Below, piece after piece: positions 1 to 7,214 of a DNA stretch of 14,327 nt. The notes below the pieces were generated by a model. That model was not told the origin of the DNA and did no database searches. It was given only the letters and a program-made list of their open reading frames with translations. The position numbers and the translations under genes are program-made. Position 1 is the stretch's first letter. Each line of letters begins with the position of its first letter. This stretch comes from JBOHBN01 sp050698355 (GTDB lineage: Bacteria > Actinomycetota > Actinomycetes > Streptosporangiales > WHST01). The stretch lies in NCBI GenBank assembly GCA_050698355.1, contig JBOHBN010000419.1, positions 1-14,327 on the forward strand, written 5' to 3'.

Positions 1-762
1 GCCGTCGACGAGCGGCGTCTGGCCGGTGACGTAACCGGCTGCCTCGGAGGCGAGGAAGGCGACGAGCGCGCCGATCTCGTCGACCGACCCGTACCTGCCG
101 ATGGGAACGGCCGACTGCGACGCCGCCCGGACCTCCTCGTACGTCGTGCCCTGCCGTTCGGCCGCGCGAGCGTCCAGCGTGTGCACCCGGTCGGTGTCGA
201 TGCGTCCCGGGGAGACCATGTTCACGGTGATCCCGTCGGGTGCCAGCTCGACGGCGAGCGACTTGGTCAGCCCGGCGAGGGCCGGCCGGTACGCGTTGGA
301 GAGCGTCAGGCCCGGTATCGGGCGGCGGGCGCTCGACGACCCGATGACCAGGATCCGGCCGTACCCGCGTTGCCGCATTCGCCGTACCGCCAGCCGGATC
401 GACCGCACGGCGCTCATGAAGGTCAGCTCGTAGCCCGCCTGCCACGCGTCGTCGTCCAGCGCGTCGAAGGTCCCCGGCGGCGGCCCGCCGGCGTTGGCGA
501 CGAGCACGTCGAGGCGACCGAACGCCTCGTCCACCGTCGCGAACGCGGCCTCGAGCTGGACCGGATCGCTGACGTCGGCCACCGTTCCGGTCGCCTCGAC
601 ACCGAGCTCCTCCAGCGCGTCGACCGTGGCGTCGACATCGTCACGGCTGCGGGCGCAGACGGCGACCCGGAAACCGGCGCGGGCGAGCGCTTCGGCGCAC
701 CCGCGCCCGATGCCCTTGGTCCCGGCCAGGACGAACGCCGCCCTGCTCTCCCCGCCGCTCAT
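1..762 (-). CDS. SDR-family oxidoreductase-like protein lacking the catalytic Lys, 3' end cut by window edge
   Basis: The 254 visible residues form a Rossmann-fold short-chain dehydrogenase. The nucleotide-binding turn is AGTKGIGRG at residues 13-21, the structural motif is ANAGG at 89-93, and SSS lies at 142-144. The end reads YVTGQTPLVDG, so only a few residues are missing beyond base 1. In the active-site helix Tyr158 is followed by R-P-A-L, so the YxxxK lysine is Leu162. The later stretch SPGRIDTDRV at 184-193 resembles the 3-oxoacyl-ACP-reductase-like SDR subgroup that lacks the normal catalytic tetrad; I know this subgroup from memory. Classical reductase activity is therefore doubtful, and the substrate is unknown. 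The ATG overlaps the stop of the upstream F420-type oxidoreductase (ATGA), and an AGGT lies 6 nt before it. It is the last visible gene of the operon and probably translationally coupled. Confidence 0.9.
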   Translation of the reverse strand, partial: MSGGESRAAFVLAGTKGIGRGCAEALARAGFRVAVCARSRDDVDATVDALEELGVEATGTVADVSDPVQLEAAFATVDEAFGRLDVLVANAGGPPPGTFDALDDDAWQAGYELTFMSAVRSIRLAVRRMRQRGYGRILVIGSSSARRPIPGLTLSNAYRPALAGLTKSLAVELAPDGITVNMVSPGRIDTDRVHTLDARAAERQGTTYEEVRAASQSAVPIGRYGSVDEIGALVAFLASEAAGYVTGQTPLVDG

Positions 763-1697
763 CGCGAGACCTGCGGGACGACGCCACCGGCGATGTCCTC
801 GAGGTGGTCGGGGTCGTACAGGTCGAGCAGCTGCAGGTACACCCGGGACGCGCCGAGGTCGGCGTACTGGCCGATCCGGTCGACCACCTCGGCGGGCGAA
901 CCGACCAGGCCGGTGTCGGTCGCGTCAGCGCGGGTACGCCCGACCGCCGCGAGCCTGCGGTCGACCGTGGCGTCGTCCTTGCCGCAGAAGACCGGCAGCG
1001 CGATCGAGTAGCGCATGTCCGATATGCCTCCCCTGCCCAGCTCATCGCAGGCGGCGCAGACCCGCGCGTACTGCTCGCGCGCCTTGTCCACGGTGACGAA
1101 CGCCGCGTTGAACTCGTCGGCGTAGCGGGCCGCCAGCTCGGGCGTGCGCCGCCTACCGCCGCCTCCGATGATCACCGGAGGACGGGGCCGCTGCACCGGC
1201 TTGGGCAGGGCGGGCGAGTCGACGACCCGGTAGTGCGCGCCGTCGTAGCCGAACGTCTCGCCCTGCGGCGTCTCCCACAGGCCGGTGATGATGGCGAGCT
1301 GCTCGGCGTACCGCTCGAACCGCTCCCGCGTATCCGGGAACGGGATGGCGTACGCCTGGTGCTCGGCGTCGTACCAGGCCGCGCCGAGGCCGAGCTCCAC
1401 GCGTCCGCCGCTCATCTGGTCGACCTCCGCCACCTGGACCGCGAGCGGTCCGGGGTGCCGGAACGTCGCGGCGGTCACCAGCGTGCCCAACCGGATGCGG
1501 CTGGTCTCCCGGGCGAGCCCGGCGAGCGTGACCCAGCTGTCGGTCGGCCCGGGCCCCGGGTCGCCGCCGCCGATGCGCAGGTAGTGGTCGGAGCGGAAGT
1601 ACGCGTCGAAGCCCAGCTCCTCGGTCGCTTGCGCGACGCGAAGCTGGTCCTCGTACGTGGCTCCCTGCTGTGGTTCGGTGAAGACGCGCAGATCCAT
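759..1697 (-). CDS. LLM-class F420-dependent oxidoreductase
   Basis: This 312-aa protein has the length and sequence of a luciferase-like (bacterial TIM-barrel) oxidoreductase that normally uses coenzyme F420. Visible marks are the N-terminal strand MDLRVFTEP, SDHYLRIGGGDPGPGPTDSW around 36-55, RIRLGTLVTAATFRHP at 67-82, SGGRVELGLGAAWYDAEH at 96-113 and the phosphate-binding type segment PPVIIGGGGRR at 173-183. The pattern resembles the Rv1855c-like group. That assignment is recalled, not searched. The substrate is unknown; a hydride-transfer role on a small organic molecule is inferred from the family. The ATG at 1697 has GAGGATA a few bases upstream and lies 11 nt after the stop of the ABC subunit gene, so it belongs to the same operon. 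Its stop overlaps the start of the SDR gene. Confidence 0.93.
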   Translation of the reverse strand: MDLRVFTEPQQGATYEDQLRVAQATEELGFDAYFRSDHYLRIGGGDPGPGPTDSWVTLAGLARETSRIRLGTLVTAATFRHPGPLAVQVAEVDQMSGGRVELGLGAAWYDAEHQAYAIPFPDTRERFERYAEQLAIITGLWETPQGETFGYDGAHYRVVDSPALPKPVQRPRPPVIIGGGGRRRTPELAARYADEFNAAFVTVDKAREQYARVCAACDELGRGGISDMRYSIALPVFCGKDDATVDRRLAAVGRTRADATDTGLVGSPAEVVDRIGQYADLGASRVYLQLLDLYDPDHLEDIAGGVVPQVSR

Positions 1698-1708
1698 GTG
1701 CCCTATCC

Positions 1709-3478
1709 TCACGTACGCGCGTCGGCATGGGCGGGTTGGCCGTGCCAGGTCTCCCAGAGCGCCGCATACGCGCCGTCCGCGGACACCAGCTCGTCGTGGC
1801 TGCCCAGCTCGCTGATCCGGCCGTCCTCGACCACGGCGACCCGGTCGGCGTCGTGCGCGGTCTGCAGGCGGTGCGCGATCGCGACGACCGTACGGCCGTC
1901 CAGCACCGCGGCGAGCGACCGCTCGAGGTGCCGCGCGGCACGCGGGTCGAGCAGCGACGTCGCCTCGTCGAGCACCAGCGTGTGCGGGTCGGCGAGCACC
2001 AGCCGCGCCAACGCGAGCTGTTGCGCCTGCGCGGCGGAGAGCGAGTGCCCGCCGGAGCCGACGCGGGTCTCCAGCCCGTCCGGCAGCGCCCGGACCCACG
2101 CGGACGCGTCGACGGCCGCGAGCGCCCGCTCGATCTCGGTGTCGGACGCGCCCGGGCTCGCCATCACCAGGTTGTCGCGCACGGTGCCGACGAACACGTG
2201 CTGCTCCTGGGTGACGAGCGCGACCCGCCGGCGCAGGTCGGCGAGCGGCAGCTCGGTGAGCCCGACCCCGCCAAGTGAGACCGAACCGGTCCGCGGCGGG
2301 TGGATGCCGGCGAGCAGCCGGCCGAGCGTCGACTTGCCCGCACCGCTCGGACCGACGATCGCGAGCCGCTCGCCGGTCCGGACGTCGAGGTCGATGCCGT
2401 GCAACACGTCCCTGCCCGCGGTGTACGAGAACCGCACGTCCGCCGCGGCCAGCTCGTCACCGCGCGGCGACCGCCCGCTCGGGCTGCGGTCCCCCGGCAC
2501 CGACCGGACACCGAGCAACCGGGCGAGCGACGCGGCACCGATCTGGAACTCGTCGAGCCACGAGATCAACCGGTCGACCGGGTCGGCGAGCTGCTGCACG
2601 TACAGCGTCGCCGCCGTCACCTGCGCGATCGTCGCCAGGCCCTGGCCGTACAGCCAGCCACCGAAGAGCAGGGTCGCCACCACCGGCAGCACGTACGCGA
2701 ACTCCACGCTGGGGAACCACAGCGAGCGCAGCCACAGCGTGTACCGCTCGATCCCGTACGCCTTGCGGATGTCGTCGTCGGTACGGCCGATCCGGCGCCG
2801 CTGCAGGCGCAGCGCCTCGATCGTGCGGGCGCCGTCGACCGTCTCCGCCAGGCCGGCGCTGATCTCCGCGTACGCGGCGTCCTCGCGCAGGTACGCCTCC
2901 GGTGCACGGCGCAGGTACCAGCGTGTGCTCGCCCAGATCACCGGCACGCCGATCACGCACGGCAACGCGACGAGCGGGCCGACGAACACCAGCGCGCCCA
3001 CCGTGAACACCACTGTGATCAGCGCGATGATCGTCTCCGGCACCGCGAACCGCACGCTGCGGGCGAGCTGGTCGATGTCGCGCGACGAGCGGGTGAGCAG
3101 GTCACCGGTGCCGGCGCGCTCGATCGTGCCGACCGGCAGGGACAGCGCTCCGGACACGAAGTCCTCGCGCAGCTCGGCCATGACCTTCTCGCCGAGCACG
3201 AGCGAGGCGTACCGGGCCTGCCGGGTGAGGATGGTCTGGGTGAGCAGGAACGCGGCGAGCACCGCCGCGAGCACGTCCACCCGCATGGCGGTGGTGCCGT
3301 GCACGACGCCCTGCACCAGCTGACCGAGCAGGTACGGACCGGCGAGGCCGGTCACAGCCGCGGAGCCGTGCAGCAGAACGGTGACGCCGAGCTGGCGCGG
3401 ATGCCTGCGCAGCAGGGACCGGGCGTACCCGCGCACCTCGGCGCCGGTCGCCACCGGCAATATCGCTCGCGCGCTCAT
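1709..3478 (-). CDS. ABC exporter half-transporter, catalytically complete Walker motifs with degenerate signature
   Basis: This 589-aa protein is a type IV ABC exporter half. About 330 residues of six-helix transmembrane domain (helices near 30-60, 68-85, 150-185 and 260-300) precede a C-terminal nucleotide-binding domain. Walker A is GPSGAGKST at 376-384, the Q-loop Gln is Q424, Walker B is LVLDE at 501-505 with the catalytic Glu, and the H-switch is His536. The signature reads LSAAQ at 480-484 instead of LSGGQ, so this subunit cannot offer a normal signature to its partner. The start codon overlaps the stop of the upstream subunit by one base (TGATG), with a strong AGGGAGGAGGG ribosome site just before it. 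The two subunits most likely form a heterodimer. The exported substrate is unknown. Confidence 0.95.
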   Translation of the reverse strand: MSARAILPVATGAEVRGYARSLLRRHPRQLGVTVLLHGSAAVTGLAGPYLLGQLVQGVVHGTTAMRVDVLAAVLAAFLLTQTILTRQARYASLVLGEKVMAELREDFVSGALSLPVGTIERAGTGDLLTRSSRDIDQLARSVRFAVPETIIALITVVFTVGALVFVGPLVALPCVIGVPVIWASTRWYLRRAPEAYLREDAAYAEISAGLAETVDGARTIEALRLQRRRIGRTDDDIRKAYGIERYTLWLRSLWFPSVEFAYVLPVVATLLFGGWLYGQGLATIAQVTAATLYVQQLADPVDRLISWLDEFQIGAASLARLLGVRSVPGDRSPSGRSPRGDELAAADVRFSYTAGRDVLHGIDLDVRTGERLAIVGPSGAGKSTLGRLLAGIHPPRTGSVSLGGVGLTELPLADLRRRVALVTQEQHVFVGTVRDNLVMASPGASDTEIERALAAVDASAWVRALPDGLETRVGSGGHSLSAAQAQQLALARLVLADPHTLVLDEATSLLDPRAARHLERSLAAVLDGRTVVAIAHRLQTAHDADRVAVVEDGRISELGSHDELVSADGAYAALWETWHGQPAHADART

Positions 3479-5181
3479 CAGCCCTCCTCCCTGGTCACTA
3501 CGGCGCAGTATCGCGGCGACGCCTCGAGCAGCTCGTCGTGCGTGCCCTCGGCGACGACCCGTCCTCCGTCGACGAACGCCACGTGGTCGGCGCGGTCGAG
3601 CAGCAGCGGGCTCGTCGAGACCACCACCGTCGTCCTGCCCTCGCGCGCGTCATGGAGCCGGGCCGCGATCCGTACCTCGGTGTGCGCGTCCACCGCCGAC
3701 GTCGGCTCCACGAGAACGAGTACTTCTGGGTCGGCGAGCAGCGCCCGCGACAGTACGAGCCGCTGCCGCTCACCGCCGGAGAACGACCGGCCCCGCTCGT
3801 CGACCTGCGCGTCGAGTCGCCCGGGCGCGGCGTCGAGCACGTCAGTGGCCGAGGCCGCGTGCACGGCCGCGAGCACGCGCTGCTCCTCGGCGCTGTCGGT
3901 GGGGTCGATCTCGTCGCCCAACCGTCCGGAGAACAGCTGGCTCTCCAGGTGGCTCACCACGATCCGCTCCCGCACGTCCGCCAGCGGCACGCCGGACAGC
4001 GCGGTGTCACCCCACCGCACGTCCGCGTCCACGTACCGGCCGAGCCGGTCCGCGATCGTCACGCCGTCTGCCGGGTCGGCGGACGCGACCGCGGTCAGCC
4101 GGCCGGGGTGGACGGTGAGGCCCGACCTTCCGTCCACCAACAGCGCCCCCGGGGTCGGTGCGAATACGGCCGGCTCCTGCTCGACGATCTCGGGCTCCAG
4201 CTGGAGTATCGCGATCACGCGGCGCGCGGCGACGAGGCCGCGGGTCCACTTGTTCACCGCCTCGGTCACGGTCATCAGCGGGAACATCAGGAAGGCGGAG
4301 TAGCCGTAGAACGCCACCAGGTCGCCTGCGGTGATGTGGCCGTGCAGCGCGAAGTGCGCGCCGAGCCAGGTGACGAACACGATGAAGATGCCGGGCAGCA
4401 GGATCTGCATGCCGTCGATGACCGACTGCACCTTGGCGACGCGGACGCCGCGGCCCCGTACCTCCTGCGACTGCCGGTGGTAACGCGATACGAACGTCTG
4501 CTCGCCACCGACTCCGCGGATGACGCGCAGGCCCGCGACGATGTCGCCGGCGAGCGTGTTCAGCCGGCCGGTGCGTTCCCGCTGGTCGGCCTGACGGCGC
4601 TGGAACGGGCGTACGACCGGTACCACCGCCAGCATCAGCAACGGCACACCGATCAGCACGACGAGTCCCAGAACCGTGGACGTGCGGAGCAGCAGCACCG
4701 CGACCACGACGAACGATACGGCCGCGCCGGCCAACCGCCCGGTGATCTCGAGCACGCCACCGACGTGCTCGACGTCGGTGTCACCGACGCTGACGACCTC
4801 GCCCATCGCGACCCGCTTGGGCATAGTCGCTCCCAGCCGGGTCGTGTGCCGTACGACCAGCTGCACGGTGCGGTACGCGGCCGTCAGGAAGTTGACCACC
4901 GCGAACCGGTGCCGGAAGACGCCGGCGACTGCCTGGGTCGCGCCGGCGAGCAGCAGCAACCCGCCCCAATAGAGCAGGGCGCTGCTGTCGCGGCCGGTGA
5001 CGCCGTCGTCCACGCCGCGACCGATGATCGCCGGCATCACGGCCTGCGCGACCATCCAGATGATGCCGAACAGCGCACCCCCGGCGAGCGGACGCGCCTG
5101 CTTGCGCGCGAGCCCGACGAGGTACCGCAGGGGCGAGCGCACGTCGGCAACGCCGGGATCCGGCTCGGGCAGGATTTTCAT
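3478..5181 (-). CDS. ABC exporter half-transporter with degenerate nucleotide-binding domain
   Basis: This 567-aa protein has the same layout as its partner: a six-helix membrane domain (hydrophobic stretches near 33-53, 68-88, 151-190, 258-303) followed by a nucleotide-binding domain. The P-loop is absent. Where GxxGxGKST should be, the sequence reads ASADPADGVTIADRL from 366, with no Gly-Lys-Ser/Thr. The Q-loop Gln aligns with Leu412, the Walker B Asp is Val491 (LVLVEPTSAVD), and the H-switch aligns with Thr523. The signature FSGGERQRL at 467-475 is intact. It therefore probably does not bind ATP productively but completes the partner's site. It is the first gene of the operon. There is no obvious Shine-Dalgarno before the ATG at 5181, and a possible promoter sits so close that the mRNA may be almost leaderless. 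Confidence 0.94.
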   Translation of the reverse strand: MKILPEPDPGVADVRSPLRYLVGLARKQARPLAGGALFGIIWMVAQAVMPAIIGRGVDDGVTGRDSSALLYWGGLLLLAGATQAVAGVFRHRFAVVNFLTAAYRTVQLVVRHTTRLGATMPKRVAMGEVVSVGDTDVEHVGGVLEITGRLAGAAVSFVVVAVLLLRTSTVLGLVVLIGVPLLMLAVVPVVRPFQRRQADQRERTGRLNTLAGDIVAGLRVIRGVGGEQTFVSRYHRQSQEVRGRGVRVAKVQSVIDGMQILLPGIFIVFVTWLGAHFALHGHITAGDLVAFYGYSAFLMFPLMTVTEAVNKWTRGLVAARRVIAILQLEPEIVEQEPAVFAPTPGALLVDGRSGLTVHPGRLTAVASADPADGVTIADRLGRYVDADVRWGDTALSGVPLADVRERIVVSHLESQLFSGRLGDEIDPTDSAEEQRVLAAVHAASATDVLDAAPGRLDAQVDERGRSFSGGERQRLVLSRALLADPEVLVLVEPTSAVDAHTEVRIAARLHDAREGRTTVVVSTSPLLLDRADHVAFVDGGRVVAEGTHDELLEASPRYCAVVTREEG

Positions 5182-5192
5182 GGCAGCGATCG

Positions 5193-5222
5193 ACGTTACG
5201 CACTCAGAACGTATGTATGCAA
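5193..5222 (-). promoter_or_regulatory. possible promoter of the ABC operon
   Basis: On the minus strand TTGCAT (5222-5217) and TAACGT (5198-5193) are separated by 18 bp and resemble -35 and -10 boxes of a housekeeping sigma factor. The -10-like box ends 11 nt before the ATG at 5181, giving a leader of only a few bases, which agrees with the missing ribosome site. A small inverted repeat, ACGTT at 5193-5197 and AACGT at 5208-5212, overlaps the box and could be an operator half-site pair. All of this comes from reading the bases only. Confidence 0.35.
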
Positions 5223-5251
5223 AGGGTTTTCGGCTCCCGTCGGCCTTCGAG

Positions 5252-5297
5252 GTTGTCAGTGTCTGGTTGAGCTATTGCTCAACCACACACTGACAAC
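5252..5297 (-). terminator. 46-bp inverted repeat after the response regulator gene, probable terminator
   Basis: Two 21-base arms (5252-5272 and 5277-5297) are reverse complements except for one C-C mismatch (5263 against 5286), around a 4-base loop TATT at 5273-5276. Outer arm ends read GTTGTCAGTGT and ACACTGACAAC; inner ends read TTGAGC and GCTCAA. It begins 11 bases after the response regulator stop. No U-run follows in the minus-strand direction, which is common for hairpin terminators in high-GC actinobacteria. The repeat is markedly less GC-rich than the genes around it. Because it also lies about 70 bp upstream of the ABC operon, an operator role or a small mobile-repeat origin is possible. 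Confidence 0.6.
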
Positions 5298-5308
5298 TGC
5301 CGTAACCA

Positions 5309-5968
5309 TCAGCTGGCGCCGAGGCCGCGGGCCTGCGCATAGAGCGCGGCCTGGGTGCGGTCGGCGAGGTCGAGCTTGAGCAGGATGCTCGAGACGTGCG
5401 TCTTCACCGTCTTCTCCGACAGCACGAACGCCCGCGCGATCTCGCGGTTCGACCGGCCACGGGCCAGCTCGGCGAGCACCTCGCGCTCCCGGTCGGTGAT
5501 CACCGCGAGTCCCTTGTCCTCCTGCTCGCCCGATGCCAGTAGCCGGGCGACCTCGGGCGCGAGCAACGTGTGGCCCGCATGGATCGAACGGATGCCCTGC
5601 GCGAGCGCGTCCGGCGCGACGTCCTTGTAGACGTACCCGGCCGCGCCCGCCCGCATCGCCGGGAGGACCGCCTCGGGGTCGGTGAAGCTGGTGACGACGA
5701 GCACGCGCGTCGGGTCGTCGCGTTCGCGCAGCATCCGCAACATCTCGACACCGTCGACGTCGGGCATCTTCAGATCCAACAGCACGACGTCGGGAGCGTG
5801 CTTCGACACCTGCGCGACCGCGTCCGCGCCGTCCGCGGCCTCGCCGACGACCTCCAGGTCGTCCTGCAGGTCGAGGAAAACCCGCAGCCCCTGGCGCACC
5901 ATCGGATGGTCGTCGACGACCAGGACCTTGATCTTCCGCCTCGCGGTGGGTGCCTCGGTCTCAGCCAT
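5309..5968 (-). CDS. NarL/FixJ-family DNA-binding response regulator
   Basis: This 219-aa protein has an N-terminal receiver domain and a C-terminal LuxR-type helix-turn-helix, the usual NarL layout. The acidic pair is D19-D20, the phospho-acceptor is D65 in VVLLDLKMPD, and the switch residues are T93 (VLVVTS) and K115 (YVYKD). The DNA-binding segment runs from about 155 (TDREREVLAELARGRSNREIA) through the recognition helix SEKTVKTHVSSILLKL. The ATG at 5968 overlaps the end of the sensor kinase gene by 8 bp and has GGAG 7 nt upstream inside that gene, so the two are co-translated. Phosphorylation by the neighbouring kinase is inferred from this pairing. The ABC operon just downstream is a plausible target, but no binding site is proven. 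Confidence 0.97.
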   Translation of the reverse strand: MAETEAPTARRKIKVLVVDDHPMVRQGLRVFLDLQDDLEVVGEAADGADAVAQVSKHAPDVVLLDLKMPDVDGVEMLRMLRERDDPTRVLVVTSFTDPEAVLPAMRAGAAGYVYKDVAPDALAQGIRSIHAGHTLLAPEVARLLASGEQEDKGLAVITDREREVLAELARGRSNREIARAFVLSEKTVKTHVSSILLKLDLADRTQAALYAQARGLGAS

Positions 5969-7091
5969 GAGCCAGCTCCAGCCGTACGGTCGTCCCCTTG
6001 CCGGGCTCCGACGCGATGGTCAGCTCCCCGCCGGCCGACTCCGCCCGGTCCCGCATCGATCCCAGACCGAGCCGCCGCGACTCGCGCTCGACGCGGCTGA
6101 CGTCGAACCCGGCGCCGTCGTCGGCGACCTCGAGTACGGCCCCGCCGCCGTCCCGGCAGCCGAGCGTCACTGTCACGGTGCCCGGCTGACCGTGCCGCAG
6201 CGCGTTGTGCAGCGCCTCCTGGGCGACGCGCACCACGACAGCCGCCTCGTCGGCCGACAGGTGCGGAACGCACGGCGTGCTCCAGCGGACCTCCGCGTCG
6301 TGGATGCGGTCGAGCACCTGGACGTGCTGGCGCAGCACGGCTACCAGCCCGTCGTCGTCCAGGTCGACGGGGCGTAGCTCCCAGATCGTCGTACGCAGCT
6401 CGGAGAGCGCCTCACTGGCGAGCTGCTGTACGTGGTCCAGCTCCGTACGCGCACGCGCCGGATCGGAGTCGAGGAGCGCAGCCGCGGCGCTCGCCGTCAA
6501 CCGCAGCGAGAACAGCTTCTGCGACACCGCGTCGTGCAGGTCGCGCGCGAGCCGGTGCCGCTCCTCGACCACCGACAGCTCGCGGCCACGCTCGTACAGG
6601 CGAGCGTTGGTCAGTGCGATTGCGGCATGCCCGGCGAAGATGCGCAGCAGGCCCTCGTCGTCCTCGGTGAACCCGCCGGGCCGCTCGCAGTTCGCCAGGT
6701 AGATCGCACCGACGATCTCGTCGTCGGCGAGTATCGGCATGCCGAGGAAGTCCTTGAGCGTCGGGTGCGCCTTCGGCCAGCCGGCGAACCGCGGGTCCTT
6801 GCGGATGTCAGTGAGCCGCTGCGGCCGGGCCTCGCGCATCATCACGCCGAGCAGGCCGTGCTGGCGGGGCAGCGGTCCGATCGCCTTCCACTGCGCGTCG
6901 GTCACGCCCGCGGCGACGAACTCGGCGAACGCCCCGCTCTCGTCCGGCACGCCGAGTGCCGCGTATCGCGCGCCAAGCAGCGACCGCGCGGATGACACGA
7001 TCATCTGCAGCACCTCGCGTACATCGAGGTGCCGGTTCAGCGCGAGCACGGCAGAACTCAGCTCCTGCAGCTCGGACGCGGGCTCGTTCAC
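5961..7091 (-). CDS. GAF-domain two-component sensor histidine kinase (NarL-partner type)
   Basis: From the chosen GTG start this is 376 aa. A GAF sensor domain spans about 18-165, followed by a HisKA_3 dimerisation domain with His186 in LARDLHDAVSQ, then an HATPase_c domain with N296 (QEALHNALRH), DDGAGFD at 324-330 and LGLGSMRDRA at 341-350. There are no membrane segments, so it should be a cytoplasmic sensor. The GAF ligand is not readable from sequence. The start is uncertain. GTG at 7091 has TAGGCT 7 nt upstream, consistent with a leaderless message. An in-frame ATG at 7127 would add 12 residues (MPVRAPSRRLVV) of unremarkable sequence. The gene is divergent from the SDR at 7215 and overlaps the response regulator by 8 bp. 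Confidence 0.93.
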   Translation of the reverse strand: MNEPASELQELSSAVLALNRHLDVREVLQMIVSSARSLLGARYAALGVPDESGAFAEFVAAGVTDAQWKAIGPLPRQHGLLGVMMREARPQRLTDIRKDPRFAGWPKAHPTLKDFLGMPILADDEIVGAIYLANCERPGGFTEDDEGLLRIFAGHAAIALTNARLYERGRELSVVEERHRLARDLHDAVSQKLFSLRLTASAAAALLDSDPARARTELDHVQQLASEALSELRTTIWELRPVDLDDDGLVAVLRQHVQVLDRIHDAEVRWSTPCVPHLSADEAAVVVRVAQEALHNALRHGQPGTVTVTLGCRDGGGAVLEVADDGAGFDVSRVERESRRLGLGSMRDRAESAGGELTIASEPGKGTTVRLELAHG

Positions 7092-7098
7092 GACAACG

Positions 7099-7104
7099 AG
7101 CCTA
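7099..7104 (-). promoter_or_regulatory. possible -10 box for the kinase/regulator operon
   Basis: TAGGCT on the minus strand matches the TANNNT -10 form common in actinobacteria. It lies exactly 7 nt before the GTG at 7091, so transcription could begin at the start codon itself. No clear -35 box is visible 16-19 bp upstream. If this box is real, the ATG at 7127 cannot be the start. Confidence 0.35.
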
Positions 7105-7201
7105 CGGCTTGGTGCTCTGACCGGCATCGGCTCGACGGCGTAGGACCATCGACCGAGGGATGCCGCTACTCGCGCCCGGTGCCTCGGCGGCCTGCCGCTC
7201 C

Positions 7202-7207
7202 TAGCGT
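7202..7207 (+). promoter_or_regulatory. possible -10 box for the SDR/QueA-like/FAD operon
   Basis: TAGCGT lies exactly 7 nt before the ATG at 7215, mirroring the arrangement of the divergent kinase gene. No Shine-Dalgarno is visible before the ATG, so a leaderless transcript would explain both facts. A recognisable -35 is missing. The rest of the 123-bp divergent region (7092-7214) shows no strong repeat or other element to me. Confidence 0.4.
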
Positions 7208-7214
7208 CGTCGCC

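Noticed and set aside
804..3323. Very long plus-strand open frame opposite the ABC and oxidoreductase genes
   Set aside because: The translation is low-complexity Arg/Ser/Pro-rich sequence with no family likeness and lies opposite well-identified minus-strand genes. High GC removes stop codons from shadow frames. The same holds for the plus-strand frames at 2300-4303 and 3538-5379.
3478..5181. Idea that the degenerate ABC subunit is a pseudogene
   Set aside because: The frame is intact at normal length, the signature motif is preserved, translation is coupled to the partner, and the losses mirror the partner's own signature change, which points to a maintained asymmetric dimer.
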